Source: Lachnospira sp.
GTDB taxonomy: Bacteria; Bacillota; Clostridia; Lachnospirales; Lachnospiraceae
Length of the DNA stretch: 64,000 bases
NCBI GenBank assembly: GCA_017621205.1
Contig: JAGATQ010000022.1
Span: 1-64,000 of the forward strand
Direction: 5' to 3'
A program made the position numbers and the translations under genes. Within the stretch, counting starts at the first letter, position 1. Each line of letters begins with the position of its first letter. Below are positions 41,370-50,332 of the stretch, piece by piece. A model generated the notes under the pieces. That model saw only the letters and a program-made list of their open reading frames with translations. It ran no database searches and was not told the origin of the DNA.

Positions 41370-42320
41370 CTACTTAAGAAATCCAAGACACTTTAACAAA
41401 AAAATAAAAAATGTGAGGGTAAATGCCGATAACAATGTTGATAAAACAATGATGCACGAAGAAAGCTCAGCATCATTATTCATTTCCTTTGCCATAATAT
41501 ATCCGCTTACCGTAGCGGGTCCCCCAATCATAATCAAAATAGCAAGCATTTCCTGATTATGAAATCCACAAAGCATGGCAAACGGCAGTGTAATCACTGG
41601 TAATAGCACTAGTTTAATCGTTGTTCCCCACAAAGCAGGAATACGTTTCTTTCTAGCAGAGGTAAAAGTAAAACCTGCACCGATAGCGAGCAAAGCTAAT
41701 GGGGTTGCTGTACGCTCCACCAACTCAAGAGATTTTACTGCCATAACTGGCAGCTTCAAATGAACCAGCGAGGCAATACAGCCCAGAATAATACCAATAA
41801 TAATAGGATTTTTTAAAATGTTAATACACGCTTTTTTGATACCCGCTTTTCCCTCCGCACCTGCCTGACTTCTACCCCGGAATGTAAGTACTACTACAGA
41901 TGCAACATTATAAAATGGCACTGCACCGATTATCATCAATGGAGCCAGCCCCACATCACCATAAATATTCTTTATAAACGCTAAGCCAAGTACCGCCGCA
42001 CTACTTCTAAAGGAGCCCTGCACAAAGGAACCTATCATCGTTTTATCCTTCATAAATAGTTCTGCCCCAAGCCATATCAGAACAAAACTTAATACAGTAG
42101 CAACAAAACAAAATGCGACAAAACGCCAGTCAAATTTCCCACTGATGTCCGCCGTCCGCAAATCTTCAAAGACCATAACCGGCAAGGCAACACAAAAGAC
42201 AAATTTATTAGCAACCGAGACAAATTCCTCTGTCAGCATCGTTCTTTTTAACAAATACCCTAACACCATGACTGCAAATATTGGCACTGTTCCATTCAAA
42301 CTATAAATCAAATTATTCAT
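41370..42320 (-). CDS. AEC family (auxin efflux carrier) transporter
   Basis: A 316-residue membrane protein with about ten hydrophobic spans in two halves, of the AEC/malate permease family: MNNLIYSLNGTVPIFAVMVLGYLLKR at the start (written here as a description, not a run), FRSSAAVLGLAFIKNIYG (~95), NPIIIGIILGCIASLV and GGPATVSGYIMAKEM (~255). Members export organic acids or amino acids. The start at 42320 is chosen because GGAAGG lies 8 bases upstream; longer frames have no site. It overlaps the preceding small gene by 8 bases, implying coupled translation. Confidence 0.85.
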   Translation of the reverse strand: MNNLIYSLNGTVPIFAVMVLGYLLKRTMLTEEFVSVANKFVFCVALPVMVFEDLRTADISGKFDWRFVAFCFVATVLSFVLIWLGAELFMKDKTMIGSFVQGSFRSSAAVLGLAFIKNIYGDVGLAPLMIIGAVPFYNVASVVVLTFRGRSQAGAEGKAGIKKACINILKNPIIIGIILGCIASLVHLKLPVMAVKSLELVERTATPLALLAIGAGFTFTSARKKRIPALWGTTIKLVLLPVITLPFAMLCGFHNQEMLAILIMIGGPATVSGYIMAKEMNNDAELSSCIIVLSTLLSAFTLTFFIFLLKCLGFLK

Positions 42321-42594
42321 GTGACTTGCTTCCTTCCGTCTCATCCTGTTTTTGCAGTCCCTGCCAGAAGGTGTTGCCACTCTCCTGCGTCGTCGCAATA
42401 TCATAAGGGTCCTGGTCTAAATCAATCACTATTCCTGTCCCCCCCTCTGAATATTCCAGACTATTCCCTGTAATGTTCAATGCCAGTGTAAAAGCAGCAA
42501 TTCCAACCGTCAGCATTAAAAGCCATATTGCAAATGTACGCAATGTTGGCTTTTTCATAATATGCTTTTTATTCGCTTCCCTTTTCTCCTTCAC
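42313..42594 (-). CDS. Small single-span membrane protein, unknown
   Basis: A 93-residue protein with one hydrophobic helix (FAIWLLMLTVGIAAFTLAL, ~21-39) and an acidic outside or cytosolic tail (IVIDLDQDPYDIATTQESGN). It starts at GTG with GAGGGG about 12 bases away; an ATG at 42558 (MKKPTLRTF) is an alternative. The end overlaps the AEC transporter start, so the two are co-translated; it may be an accessory subunit of the transporter, which is an inference from position only. Confidence 0.5.
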   Translation of the reverse strand: MKEKREANKKHIMKKPTLRTFAIWLLMLTVGIAAFTLALNITGNSLEYSEGGTGIVIDLDQDPYDIATTQESGNTFWQGLQKQDETEGSKSHE

Positions 42595-42650
42595 TCTTAT
42601 TCAAATCCCCTCTCTTAGTACCAATGAACCCACCATAACACCACATGATT

Positions 42651-42682
42651 AAAAAAAGTCTGCCGGCATCTGCGACAGACTT
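42651..42682 (-). terminator. Terminator of acpP
   Basis: AAGTCTG and CAGACTT close a stem-loop with an inner CCGGC/GCG pairing. On the minus strand TTTTTTT follows, 18-45 bases after the acpP stop. Confidence 0.75.
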
Positions 42683-42699
42683 AATGTCTTTGTTAATGA

Positions 42700-42933
42700 T
42701 TAGTCCTCCACACCCTTAGACTTCAGATACTCAACGATATCATTCACCGTTGCGATATTACTTAAGTCGTCAGCAGGAATCTCAATATCATACTCTTCTT
42801 CTAATGCCATTACAAGCTCGAACAAGTCAAGGGAATCTGCATCTAAATCATCCTTAAAATTGGAACTCAGCTCAATACTTGCCGGGTCAACATTCAATTG
42901 CTCTGCAATGACTTCTCTCATCTTCTCTAACAT
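42700..42933 (-). CDS. acpP: Acyl carrier protein
   Basis: A 77-residue acidic four-helix protein that carries acyl chains on a phosphopantetheine arm in fatty-acid synthesis. The attachment motif is DADSLDLFELVMALEEEYDI, with Ser36-37 as the modified residue. It is the canonical size. GGAGA precedes the start. Unlike in most bacteria it is not next to fab genes here; it is a single-gene unit between its terminator and the divergent Fur-family gene. Confidence 0.95.
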   Translation of the reverse strand: MLEKMREVIAEQLNVDPASIELSSNFKDDLDADSLDLFELVMALEEEYDIEIPADDLSNIATVNDIVEYLKSKGVED

Positions 42934-43113
42934 AGTTTCGTCTCCTTTTTTAGCAAAATTTTACTAATGAAAATATACAATAAAATATAAATGCTTGTCA
43001 ACTACTATTTACAAGTTTTCCACTTGTTCTATTATATCGGAAAGTACTATTCATGGCAACAAAAATCAGTAAAAAAATAACATAATTTACCAAAAAAGAA
43101 AACAATCCGTTTA

Positions 43114-43165
43114 TTGACTTTCTAAACAACTATTCGTATACTATATTATAATAGTAATGATTACT
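43114..43165 (+). promoter_or_regulatory. Promoter and Per/Fur-type operator of the Fur-family gene
   Basis: TTGACT (43114-43119), a 17-base spacer and TATACT (43137-43142) are followed by AGTAATGATTACT (43153-43165), a 6-1-6 perfect palindrome at the expected transcription start. The same half-site occurs in the rubrerythrin promoter (43670-43690), indicating autoregulation by the encoded protein. Confidence 0.75.
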
Positions 43166-43198
43166 GTAATTGATACAATATAGGAGGCGGTAATTTTT

Positions 43199-43636
43199 AT
43201 GGAAACTAAACTAAAACGAAGCCGTCAAAGGGAAAGCATTCTGTCTTTTCTTATGACACGACAGGACCACCCTACGGCAGATATAATATATGAACATGTC
43301 AGGAAAGAAATACCGAACATCAGTCTGGGAACCGTATACCGGAATCTTGCATTATTAACAGAACGAGGAGAGATTATCAAGCTGACACTTGACGGCATAT
43401 GTGACCGATATGACGCAACTACGACACCACACTTTCATTTTCAGTGCAGTTGTTGCAAAGGGGTAAGTGATATGCCAATTCCCGACGATTTTACCAATAC
43501 CCTTAATACATTAAACAACACCTTTCATGGCATCATTGAAGGATGCACTTCCTATTTTTATGGTATATGCCCAGATTGTAAACAAAAAAATCAGGATAGT
43601 ATTCATTCACAAAATTTAGCAGAGAAAAATCATTGA
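43199..43636 (+). CDS. Fur family regulator, PerR-like
   Basis: A 145-residue metal-dependent repressor. The N-terminal winged helix includes HPTADIIYEHV (~23) and SLGTVYRNLALL (~42, recognition helix). DRYDATTTPHFHFQC (~70-84) holds the regulatory metal His/Asp residues in the arrangement of PerR, and CSCC (~84) plus CPDC (~125) form the structural zinc site. A PerR-type peroxide sensor is more likely than an iron or zinc sensor because it lies directly before rubrerythrin and shares an operator with it. GGAGG precedes the start. Confidence 0.87.
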   Translation: METKLKRSRQRESILSFLMTRQDHPTADIIYEHVRKEIPNISLGTVYRNLALLTERGEIIKLTLDGICDRYDATTTPHFHFQCSCCKGVSDMPIPDDFTNTLNTLNNTFHGIIEGCTSYFYGICPDCKQKNQDSIHSQNLAEKNH

Positions 43637-43690
43637 CAAAAAATAAATTTTAAGTTAATATTAATCCAGAAACAGTAATCATTACTGTTT
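43633..43690 (+). promoter_or_regulatory. Promoter and operator of rubrerythrin
   Basis: TTGACA (43633-43638), a 17-base spacer and TAATAT (43656-43661) are followed by AAACAGTAATCATTACTGTT and one more T (43670-43690), a perfect 10-1-10 palindrome that would block transcription at its start. The core AGTAATNATTACT equals the site in the regulator's own promoter. Confidence 0.8.
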
Positions 43691-43755
43691 TTAGGCATAC
43701 GACAGCTTACGCTGTTACAATATAATAATATTATAAAGAAAAGGAGATTACTATT

Positions 43756-44301
43756 ATGAAGAAATGGGTTTGTTCTGTATGTGGTTATGTTTATGAAGGA
43801 GAGGCTGCTCCAGAGAAGTGTCCTCAGTGTGGTGTTGGTGCGGACAAGTTTAATGAAGTAAAGAGTGACGAGCTGACTTGGGCTGCTGAGCACGTTGTTG
43901 GTGTGGCACAGGGTGTTGACGAAGAGATTGTACAGGGACTCCGCGACAACTTTAACGGAGAGTGTTCTGAGGTTGGTATGTACCTTGCCATGGCAAGAGT
44001 TGCATTCCGCGAGGGATATCCTGAGATTGGTTTATACTGGGAGAAGGCTGCTTACGAGGAAGCTGAGCATGCTGCTAAGTTCGCCGAGTTATTAGGCGAG
44101 GTTGTAACAGACTCTACTAAGAAGAACCTTGAGATGCGTGTTGAGGCAGAAAGTGGCGCAACTGTTGGTAAGATGGCAATTGCTAAGAAGGCAAAAGAGC
44201 TTGGCTTAGACGCAATCCATGATACTGTTCATGAGATGGCTCGTGACGAGGCTAGACATGGTAAGGCATTCAAGGGATTACTGGATAGATATTTTGGATA
44301 A
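43756..44301 (+). CDS. Reverse rubrerythrin (NADH peroxidase type)
   Basis: A 181-residue peroxide- and oxygen-reducing protein. Unlike classical rubrerythrin the rubredoxin module is N-terminal (residues 1-35; [10 protein letters not shown] and CPQCGVG bind Fe with four Cys), followed by a diiron four-helix bundle with ExxH motifs ([46 protein letters not shown]). This order defines reverse rubrerythrin, which takes electrons from NADH through partner proteins. AAAGGAG lies before the start. The PerR-like gene upstream and the operator imply induction by peroxide. Confidence 0.92.
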   Translation: MKKWVCSVCGYVYEGEAAPEKCPQCGVGADKFNEVKSDELTWAAEHVVGVAQGVDEEIVQGLRDNFNGECSEVGMYLAMARVAFREGYPEIGLYWEKAAYEEAEHAAKFAELLGEVVTDSTKKNLEMRVEAESGATVGKMAIAKKAKELGLDAIHDTVHEMARDEARHGKAFKGLLDRYFG

Positions 44302-44337
44302 TTAGAAATGGAGTAGAATCAACATTTGTGAGAATCT

Positions 44338-44373
44338 GGGGTATGTTGGGCAAGCCGACATACCCTTATTTTT
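44338..44373 (+). terminator. Terminator of rubrerythrin
   Basis: GGGTATGT pairs with ACATACCC, extended by inner pairs, and TTATTTTT follows, 37 bases after the stop. Confidence 0.75.
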
Positions 44374-44401
44374 GTGCAAGCAGTTGTATTCCTGTTACTT
44401 T

Positions 44402-46024
44402 TTAGAAAAATACTTCCTTTAATTGTATTTTTTCAGAACCATGATACACAAAGAATAGTGCATGTTCTCCATCTGGCACAGAAATAGTTGTCTTGTATTC
44501 GGTCCATTCAACTTCATTTCCAATTGCAATTTCTCCAATTGTTGGTCCATTTTCTTCTAAACGAATTTCAAGTACAGAAGCTTTGTATTCTTCGCTTTCA
44601 TTTTCTTTCACAACCGGTTGGTCATCCATGCAGCGTACATCGACACGCAAAGGGCCGTCATATACCACCTTATTCTCTTCCGATTCTATTCTTGCAACAA
44701 CGCCAATGGAATCGACTTGAGCAAACGAAAAGTATTTGTAACCAATGAATGTGCCATCTTCGATTTCAGCAATGAATCGTTCATCTCCCTTATTTGTAAC
44801 ATTAGGAAATTCAATCTGATAAATGCTATTTGAACCATGTGGCATATGTCCGTTGGTTAAATTACAAGCAATAACAGCAGGATAGTGCATTCCCACTCTC
44901 GCTGCAAGCGGACCTTCATTGAGACCACAGCTTGTAATTTCTACCTGTGAAATTGAGCCGTTTTCATCAATACTGATTTTCTCAGCACATGACTGTCTGG
45001 AATAATCTGATTTGTGTGTCAATCTATGATAAAAAACATACCACTGTCCATTGATTAACTCAATGCTTCCATGTGTCGTTCCTGTCATGGCAACCTTTTT
45101 ATCATTTGTTCTACCCTGAAATCCTACATCGCCATTGGAAACAATAGTACCACGAAATACGAAATCATGGTCAGGATATACACTTGTTGCGTAACATAAT
45201 TCATGATTTTGCCATGATGAATATATGAAGTAGTAGGTATCATTTATTTTACGCATAGAAGCCCCTTCAAAAAATGGATGTGCTTCAAAACTGGTTCCTT
45301 TGACTTTGTATGGAATGATATGATGAGGCTCCTCTTTGATGGTAACCATATCATCACAAAGCACTGCCATAACAGGTCCCATAACGCTGTCTGAATCATT
45401 GGGATTACCGCTTATACAGCTTTCCCGGCGGCTTCGATAACTTAAAATTTCTTCCTTTGTTTTTCCAAACATCTCCATTTCTTGTTTTATATATTCCTCG
45501 TTTTGGTCGAAATCTTCACGCTCTTCAAAATCATATCTTGTACCGTAATAAATTCTTATCGTGCCATTATCATTTATTACGGCAGGATCAAAGCAAACAT
45601 ATTTTTTCATAATACTATCATCATCAAAGTGTATATGATCCAGATATTCAAATGGTCCTGCGGGATATTGGCTTACTGCAACACTAATTGGACGCTTATA
45701 TCCACCAATTCCATATTCACCAGCCATACAATAATATAAATAGAAATTTCCGTCGTTGCCTTGTACGACATCCGGTGCGTACATATATGGAAATTCCGAA
45801 TAGTCAGGGTCCTGGTTTGCACGATAGGAAACACCTTCGTATTTCCAATCTGTAAGATTATTAATTGGAGCAGAATATACTACATAATCTTCCATACAAA
45901 AAGTATGTCCGCCTTCCCTGTCATGGGAACCATAAAGATATACCCTGTTTCCGAATACATGTGGTTCTCCGTCAGGAATATACTCATATAATGGTAAAAA
46001 TGGATTGTAAACTTGTTTTTTCAT
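44402..46024 (-). CDS. Glycoside hydrolase family 43 enzyme
   Basis: A 540-residue predicted beta-xylosidase/arabinofuranosidase. The five-bladed propeller covers residues ~1-330: NPFLPLYEYIPDGEPHVFGN (catalytic-base Asp region), YMYAPDVVQGNDGNFYLYYC (~80, the pKa-modulating Asp), and TSFEAHPFFEGASMRKINDT, with a Glu as the probable acid (~240). A C-terminal jelly-roll of ~130 residues (~400-540) resembles a CBM6-like sugar-binding module. There is no signal peptide, so it probably acts on imported oligosaccharides. It lies downstream of a decayed GH5 gene and opposite an AraC regulator. Confidence 0.88.
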   Translation of the reverse strand: MKKQVYNPFLPLYEYIPDGEPHVFGNRVYLYGSHDREGGHTFCMEDYVVYSAPINNLTDWKYEGVSYRANQDPDYSEFPYMYAPDVVQGNDGNFYLYYCMAGEYGIGGYKRPISVAVSQYPAGPFEYLDHIHFDDDSIMKKYVCFDPAVINDNGTIRIYYGTRYDFEEREDFDQNEEYIKQEMEMFGKTKEEILSYRSRRESCISGNPNDSDSVMGPVMAVLCDDMVTIKEEPHHIIPYKVKGTSFEAHPFFEGASMRKINDTYYFIYSSWQNHELCYATSVYPDHDFVFRGTIVSNGDVGFQGRTNDKKVAMTGTTHGSIELINGQWYVFYHRLTHKSDYSRQSCAEKISIDENGSISQVEITSCGLNEGPLAARVGMHYPAVIACNLTNGHMPHGSNSIYQIEFPNVTNKGDERFIAEIEDGTFIGYKYFSFAQVDSIGVVARIESEENKVVYDGPLRVDVRCMDDQPVVKENESEEYKASVLEIRLEENGPTIGEIAIGNEVEWTEYKTTISVPDGEHALFFVYHGSEKIQLKEVFF

Positions 46025-46106
46025 TTTGTAAACCTCCTTGTAATCAACTAATTTTACATTAGTTTTGAATATTATTTTTACAACATTATATATTATACAT
46101 TATTAT

Positions 46107-47006
46107 TTAAAGACATTTTATAATCTCGTTTCGCCGTGAAGAATAGTGCTCATCAATTATTCCGAAATCTACCTTTTTATAGGTCCAGGCAGCTCTGCCT
46201 ATTCCTAGTTTTTCAAAGACATTATAAATATCCTGATACCAATTTAATGTATCATCTATATTAGCTTTATCTATGATTCCATATTCTCCACAATAGATAG
46301 GAACCCCAGCTTTGTCAGCAGCCTCGGTCGCTTCGATAATGAGAGTCTCCATAAATTCTTTGCCCATCTTATCGGCGTTATCTAGTCCAGAGCCAAAGCA
46401 TTGAATTTTATTAGAGCAAGCACGATAATCATTAATATCACCAGGATAACACATAGAGATATTGGAAATAATTGGTTGCCAATATGCACCCTGATGAGTG
46501 AACAAAAACGGCTCATAAAAATGAAAAGTGTATACGATGTTTTCGTCCAGAGGGACATCTAACTGTGAGAGTGTATGAACACTATTCCAAAGAGTTCCAC
46601 CAATAATAATTTTTTTGTCAGGTACAATTTTACGTAACTCTTTTATGGCTTCTGTAGCCAGTGAATTCCATAAATCTGCGTCAATTCTTGCAATTTCATT
46701 TAATAATTCAAAAGCAATAATATCTACTTTACTGTATCGCGATGCCAGGTTTTTCCAAAGAGAGATGAATCTATTTCGAAAATTCGCATCTTCAAACATA
46801 ATGTTGTCATTGGGATTATTGTCAAATGAAAAACCCTTTGTTTTATGCAAATCCAAAATCAGATTAAGACCATATTTCTTACACCATGTAATGCAATCAT
46901 CAATATGAGTATATCCTGCTTCAAGAATATTTCCGTATTCGTCTTCGATTATTGTGTAGTCGATAGGAAGACGAGTTTCATTGTCATTACCTCCATCTTT
47001 ATGTTT
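46107..47006 (-). pseudogene. GH5-type endoglycosidase, 5'-truncated
   Basis: An open frame of ~300 codons with GH5 features: LPIDYTIIEDE, then ILDLHKTKG, FELLNEIARIDAD (acid/base Glu after Asn), TFHFYEPFLFTHQGA, and PIYCGEYGII (nucleophile Glu), closing GRAAWTYKKVDFGI. The 250-residue version beginning at 46856 starts at a TTG inside the barrel, and the frame continues upstream to RLPIDY without any start codon before a stop at 47007-47009. The N-terminal ~40 residues (first strand and helix) are missing. A GGAGG-ATG pair at ~46990 is in another frame. The gene is probably inactive. Confidence 0.7.
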
Positions 47007-47150
47007 CTATTGTAATAAGTATCTCTTAAAATATGCTTAAAAACAATGATTTATTGTGCAACAAAACTGACATATTCTGTTTTTTAAAAATTTTTTTATA
47101 GGAAACAATTTAAAAGTGTTATATAATTGTGAAAAAGAGGAGGACACAAT

Positions 47151-47942
47151 ATGCAAATAAACAATATAGGATTTCATCATTTTCATGATGCTGATTTTAG
47201 GATAGAGCGACCCAATGGCTCAGGAGATTATCTTTTCCTGCTTTTAAAAACACCCGCTATATTTACAATGAATGGGAAGGATATAGATACGGAGCAGAAT
47301 TCATGTATCCTCTTCAAAAAAGGGACACCACAATTTTATCGTGCCAAAGGAACAAAGTTTTCAAACGATTGGTTTCATTTTGATTTGTCTGAGGATGAAT
47401 TATCTTATATGAAATCGTTAAATATTCCATTTGATAGGGTAGTGCCTATTGAAAATATGAATGAGTTATCTCTGATTGTAAAGAATATGTGTTTTGAAAG
47501 ATACTCAGATAATCAATACAAAGAAGAATCAATGCAGTTATATATACGATTATTTTTCATTAAACTTAGTGAGAAACTGCATTTTGTTAACACAAATAAT
47601 CCAAGTTCGTATTTTAACAAGTTATCAATCATTCGGACGAATATTTATAATATGCCCTACCATGACTGGAATATTGAAGACGTTGCCCATCAGCTTACGA
47701 TGAGTACGTCCTATTTTCAGCATTTATATAAGAAGCAGTTTGGAACAAGTGTTATGAATGATGTGATACAAAGTCGAATTGACCACGCAAAGTATCTTTT
47801 GTCTTCAACAGATATTACCATTGTCCAGATTAGTGAGATGTGCGGTTATAAGTGTCCCTCGCATTTTATGCGGCAGTTTAAATTGAGAATGAAAGTGACG
47901 CCATCTGAGTATCGCAAGAAGATGACAGTTTGGGAAGTATAG
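47151..47942 (+). CDS. AraC family transcriptional regulator
   Basis: A 263-residue regulator with an N-terminal cupin-type sugar-sensing domain (YLFLLLKTPAIFTMNGKDI and FKKGTPQFYRA) and a C-terminal pair of AraC helix-turn-helix motifs (IEDVAHQLTMSTSYFQHLYK; ISEMCGYKCPSHFMRQFK, then VTPSEYRKK). GAGGAGG lies 8 bases before the ATG. It is divergent from the GH5/GH43 genes and is the natural local activator of these glycosidases. The inducer is probably a plant-polysaccharide fragment; identity is unknown. Confidence 0.88.
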   Translation: MQINNIGFHHFHDADFRIERPNGSGDYLFLLLKTPAIFTMNGKDIDTEQNSCILFKKGTPQFYRAKGTKFSNDWFHFDLSEDELSYMKSLNIPFDRVVPIENMNELSLIVKNMCFERYSDNQYKEESMQLYIRLFFIKLSEKLHFVNTNNPSSYFNKLSIIRTNIYNMPYHDWNIEDVAHQLTMSTSYFQHLYKKQFGTSVMNDVIQSRIDHAKYLLSSTDITIVQISEMCGYKCPSHFMRQFKLRMKVTPSEYRKKMTVWEV

Positions 47943-47960
47943 TCTATATTGGATGATTTT

Positions 47961-47986
47961 GGAGCAGTTTATTCCAAAACTGCTCC
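47961..47986 (+). terminator. Hairpin after the AraC gene
   Basis: GGAGCAGTTT pairs with AAACTGCTCC around a 6-base loop. Only short T stretches follow, so termination strength is uncertain. Confidence 0.5.
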
Positions 47987-48016
47987 TTGGCTTATATTTC
48001 ATATATAATACTCGTA

Positions 48017-48760
48017 TTAAACCCTTGACGCTCCATCCACCGACAAAATCTCACCTGTAACATAGCTTGCCATATCGCTCGCCAAATATAAAAATGCATT
48101 TGCCACTTCCTCCGGCTCACCTGCCCGTCCATAAGGAATCTTAGCAGAAATTGCCTGTATCACCTGTTCGGGCAACGCTGCCACCATATCCGTTTTTGTT
48201 ACTCCGGGAGCTACCGCATTTACCCGGATATGGTCCTTCCCAAGCTCTCTCGCCAAGGAAATTGTCATACCATTTACCGCAAATTTACTAGTCGGATATC
48301 CAACCCCCGCTGGCTGACCCGATATGCTGACCATGGAGCTGGTATTGATAATACAGCCACCGCCTTGTTCTTTCATAATTTTTGCCACAGGTAAGATTGC
48401 ATAAAACATTGCTTTGACATTTAAATCAATAACTTTATCAAATTCCTCAGGTGTATAATCATACAGTGGTGTATCCTGAGAAATTCCTGCATTGTTTACC
48501 AGAATATCAATTCTTCCATAAGTATCCTTTACCTCTAAAATAGCTTTCTCAACTTCTTTTGCATCTGTAAGCGTTGGAAATTTACCCGCGGCTTCCCAAC
48601 TATCATTTTCTTCCTTAAGCCGGGCTAATGCTTTATCCACTGATTCCTGTCTGGAGCCAAACAACACCACTCTGGCACCATTCGCAAGATACTTTCGGAC
48701 AATCTCAAACCCGATTCCTCTCGTTCCACCCGTTACAACTGCTACTTTCCCCTTTAACAT
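48017..48760 (-). CDS. Short-chain dehydrogenase/reductase (FabG-like)
   Basis: A 247-residue cytosolic NAD(P)-dependent oxidoreductase. The Rossmann motif is VTGGTRGIG (~8-16), DILVNNAGIS follows at ~86, and the catalytic set is Ser in INTSSMVSISG, then YPTSK (Tyr/Lys ~152). The closing ETGEILSVDGA-type block (YVTGEILSVDGASR) is as in 3-oxoacyl-ACP reductases. The start at 48760 is favoured because GGAAGGGG lies 5-6 bases upstream; 20 extra codons to 48820 have no site. It is not next to other fatty-acid genes, so the substrate may differ from beta-ketoacyl-ACP. Confidence 0.85.
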   Translation of the reverse strand: MLKGKVAVVTGGTRGIGFEIVRKYLANGARVVLFGSRQESVDKALARLKEENDSWEAAGKFPTLTDAKEVEKAILEVKDTYGRIDILVNNAGISQDTPLYDYTPEEFDKVIDLNVKAMFYAILPVAKIMKEQGGGCIINTSSMVSISGQPAGVGYPTSKFAVNGMTISLARELGKDHIRVNAVAPGVTKTDMVAALPEQVIQAISAKIPYGRAGEPEEVANAFLYLASDMASYVTGEILSVDGASRV

Positions 48761-48893
48761 ACTTCCCCTTCCTTTCTTAACAATAGGTACAGACCATATC
48801 TGCCCTCCAAATAATAACATATCAAAGCAAATATTTCTATTACAATAGAAATATTTATGAAAAAACTAAATCATTTTAAATATAACAAATAAC

Positions 48894-48978
48894 ATGATGC
48901 CAGAGTCAAAAGGTCAAAATGCCATTCATGCCTGCAGAATTGCGGGAGTTGTGAAACAACGAAGCAATCCGTAGCATC
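48894..48978. repeat. Second repeat type, internally deleted copy
   Basis: ATGATGCCAGAGTCAAAAGG matches the left end of the 37950-38156 repeat, and AATTGCGGGAGTTGTGAAAC with AACGAAGCAATCC matches its hairpin. About 70 bases between them and the right outer arm are missing. The hairpin pairs GTTGT/ACAAC and ATTGC/GCAAT are retained. Confidence 0.7.
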
Positions 48979-48980
48979 TA

Positions 48981-49400
48981 CTAAATTTCTATCCGCACTT
49001 CTGTACGGTTATTGGAAGCATGCTGCCCCTCTAACAGCAGCTCATATTCCAACAAAATCTTCCATTGCTGCTCATCCTTTATAATGTCTACACGCTTTGT
49101 ACGCATGGTAAGTGCCAGTGCCATGCCAGAAAGAACATAAGAGGAGGTGAAGCTCTTCCCCTCCTCAAACATCATTCTTGATTGCTGTCCGGCTCCACTT
49201 CGGTGAAGCTCTACCGTCTGCCCCCGAAGCTTAATGCGGTGATGAACCATCTGCGAGCTATCTTCATCCCTTTGGTCATACATAATGTAGACCGTTTCGC
49301 CCTTTTTATAAAGCTCCCCTTTCCCCTTCGTCTGAACCGTTTCGTGCAAATTATCATCTAATTGTGTACCAATTACTGTTACATCCACTGCTTGTCCCAT
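48981..49400 (-). CDS. DUF1934 family beta-barrel protein
   Basis: A 139-residue protein with alternating beta strands, of the DUF1934 (YwiB-like) family: VDVTVIGTQLDD, GELYKKGETVYIMYDQRDE, RMMFEEGKSFTSSYVLSG and WKILLEYELLLEGQHAS. The fold is lipocalin-like; function is unknown. The start at 49400 (GGGGAG 11 bases away) is preferred because the longer frame to 49460 overlaps metF. It follows metF by 22 bases and may be co-transcribed with it. Confidence 0.7.
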   Translation of the reverse strand: MGQAVDVTVIGTQLDDNLHETVQTKGKGELYKKGETVYIMYDQRDEDSSQMVHHRIKLRGQTVELHRSGAGQQSRMMFEEGKSFTSSYVLSGMALALTMRTKRVDIIKDEQQWKILLEYELLLEGQHASNNRTEVRIEI

Positions 49401-49422
49401 CACATTATACGCTCCCCATAGT

Positions 49423-50274
49423 CTATTCAACCGCCTGTTGTATTGCCCTTGCCACCTCAAGCTTATTCATCGTATAAATATGCACGTTTTTCACTCCATG
49501 CTCATATAAATCTCTCACCTGCTTCACGGCATAATCAAGCCCTGCCTTGTAAAAATCCCCAGCATTACCAGAATACGATTCCAACAGATGAATAAATTGT
49601 TTCGGCAAAAATGCACCAGAAAGCTTCAAGGTACGTTCTACCTGATTTTCATTGGTTATCGGCATGATTCCGGCAATGATTGGTATCGTAATCCCTGCAT
49701 TCCCTATCATTTCTAAATATTTATAAAACAGGGAGTTATCAAAAAACATCTGGGTTGTTAAAAATTCACACCCTGCCTCTATCTTATATTTCAAATGTTC
49801 AATATCCTCTGTCAGACTTCCAGACTCCGGATGCCCCTCTGGATAACAGGCTCCTCCCACACAAAAATCGTCAAATTGCTTAATCTCTTTCACAAGTTCA
49901 TTCGCATAATGGTAATCCAACTCATCTGTAGAGAACCCCTCCGGGATATCTCCTCTCAATGCCAGAATGTTAGAAAGCCCCAAAGCTTTAATGCTGTTAA
50001 GCTGTTCCTTCACCATCTCCTTCGAAGAAGAGATACAGGACAGATGTGCCATAGCCGTCACACCATACACATCCTTTACTTCCTTGGCAAGCTTTGCAGT
50101 AAACATACTCGTACCGCCTCCTGCCCCATAGGTCACACTCATAAAATCGGGTTTTAATGCAGCAATCTCCATTACTGATTTTTGTACACTCTCATAACGC
50201 TCTGTCGTCTTAGGCGGAAACACCTCCAAAGACAAGGTACGCTCCTGCTGCTTTATGATATCGCTAATCTTCAT
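49423..50274 (-). CDS. metF: Methylenetetrahydrofolate reductase
   Basis: A 283-residue cytosolic TIM-barrel enzyme that reduces 5,10-methylene- to 5-methyl-tetrahydrofolate with a flavin. Signatures include LSLEVFPPKTTERYE (~residue 14), MSVTYGAGGG (~45), NILALRGDIPEG (~100) and CEFLTTQMFFDN (~170), with PIIAGIMPI at ~195. Length is typical. GGAGGAG lies just before the ATG. No SAM riboswitch was recognised upstream. Confidence 0.93.
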   Translation of the reverse strand: MKISDIIKQQERTLSLEVFPPKTTERYESVQKSVMEIAALKPDFMSVTYGAGGGTSMFTAKLAKEVKDVYGVTAMAHLSCISSSKEMVKEQLNSIKALGLSNILALRGDIPEGFSTDELDYHYANELVKEIKQFDDFCVGGACYPEGHPESGSLTEDIEHLKYKIEAGCEFLTTQMFFDNSLFYKYLEMIGNAGITIPIIAGIMPITNENQVERTLKLSGAFLPKQFIHLLESYSGNAGDFYKAGLDYAVKQVRDLYEHGVKNVHIYTMNKLEVARAIQQAVE

Positions 50275-50332
50275 TGCATCTCCTCCATAATTCCATCCTT
50301 AAGCCATATATTAAAAACATAAAACCGTAAAA

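Noticed and set aside
50275-50332. SAM riboswitch in front of metF
   Set aside because: The upstream space is too short and lacks the conserved S-box stems.
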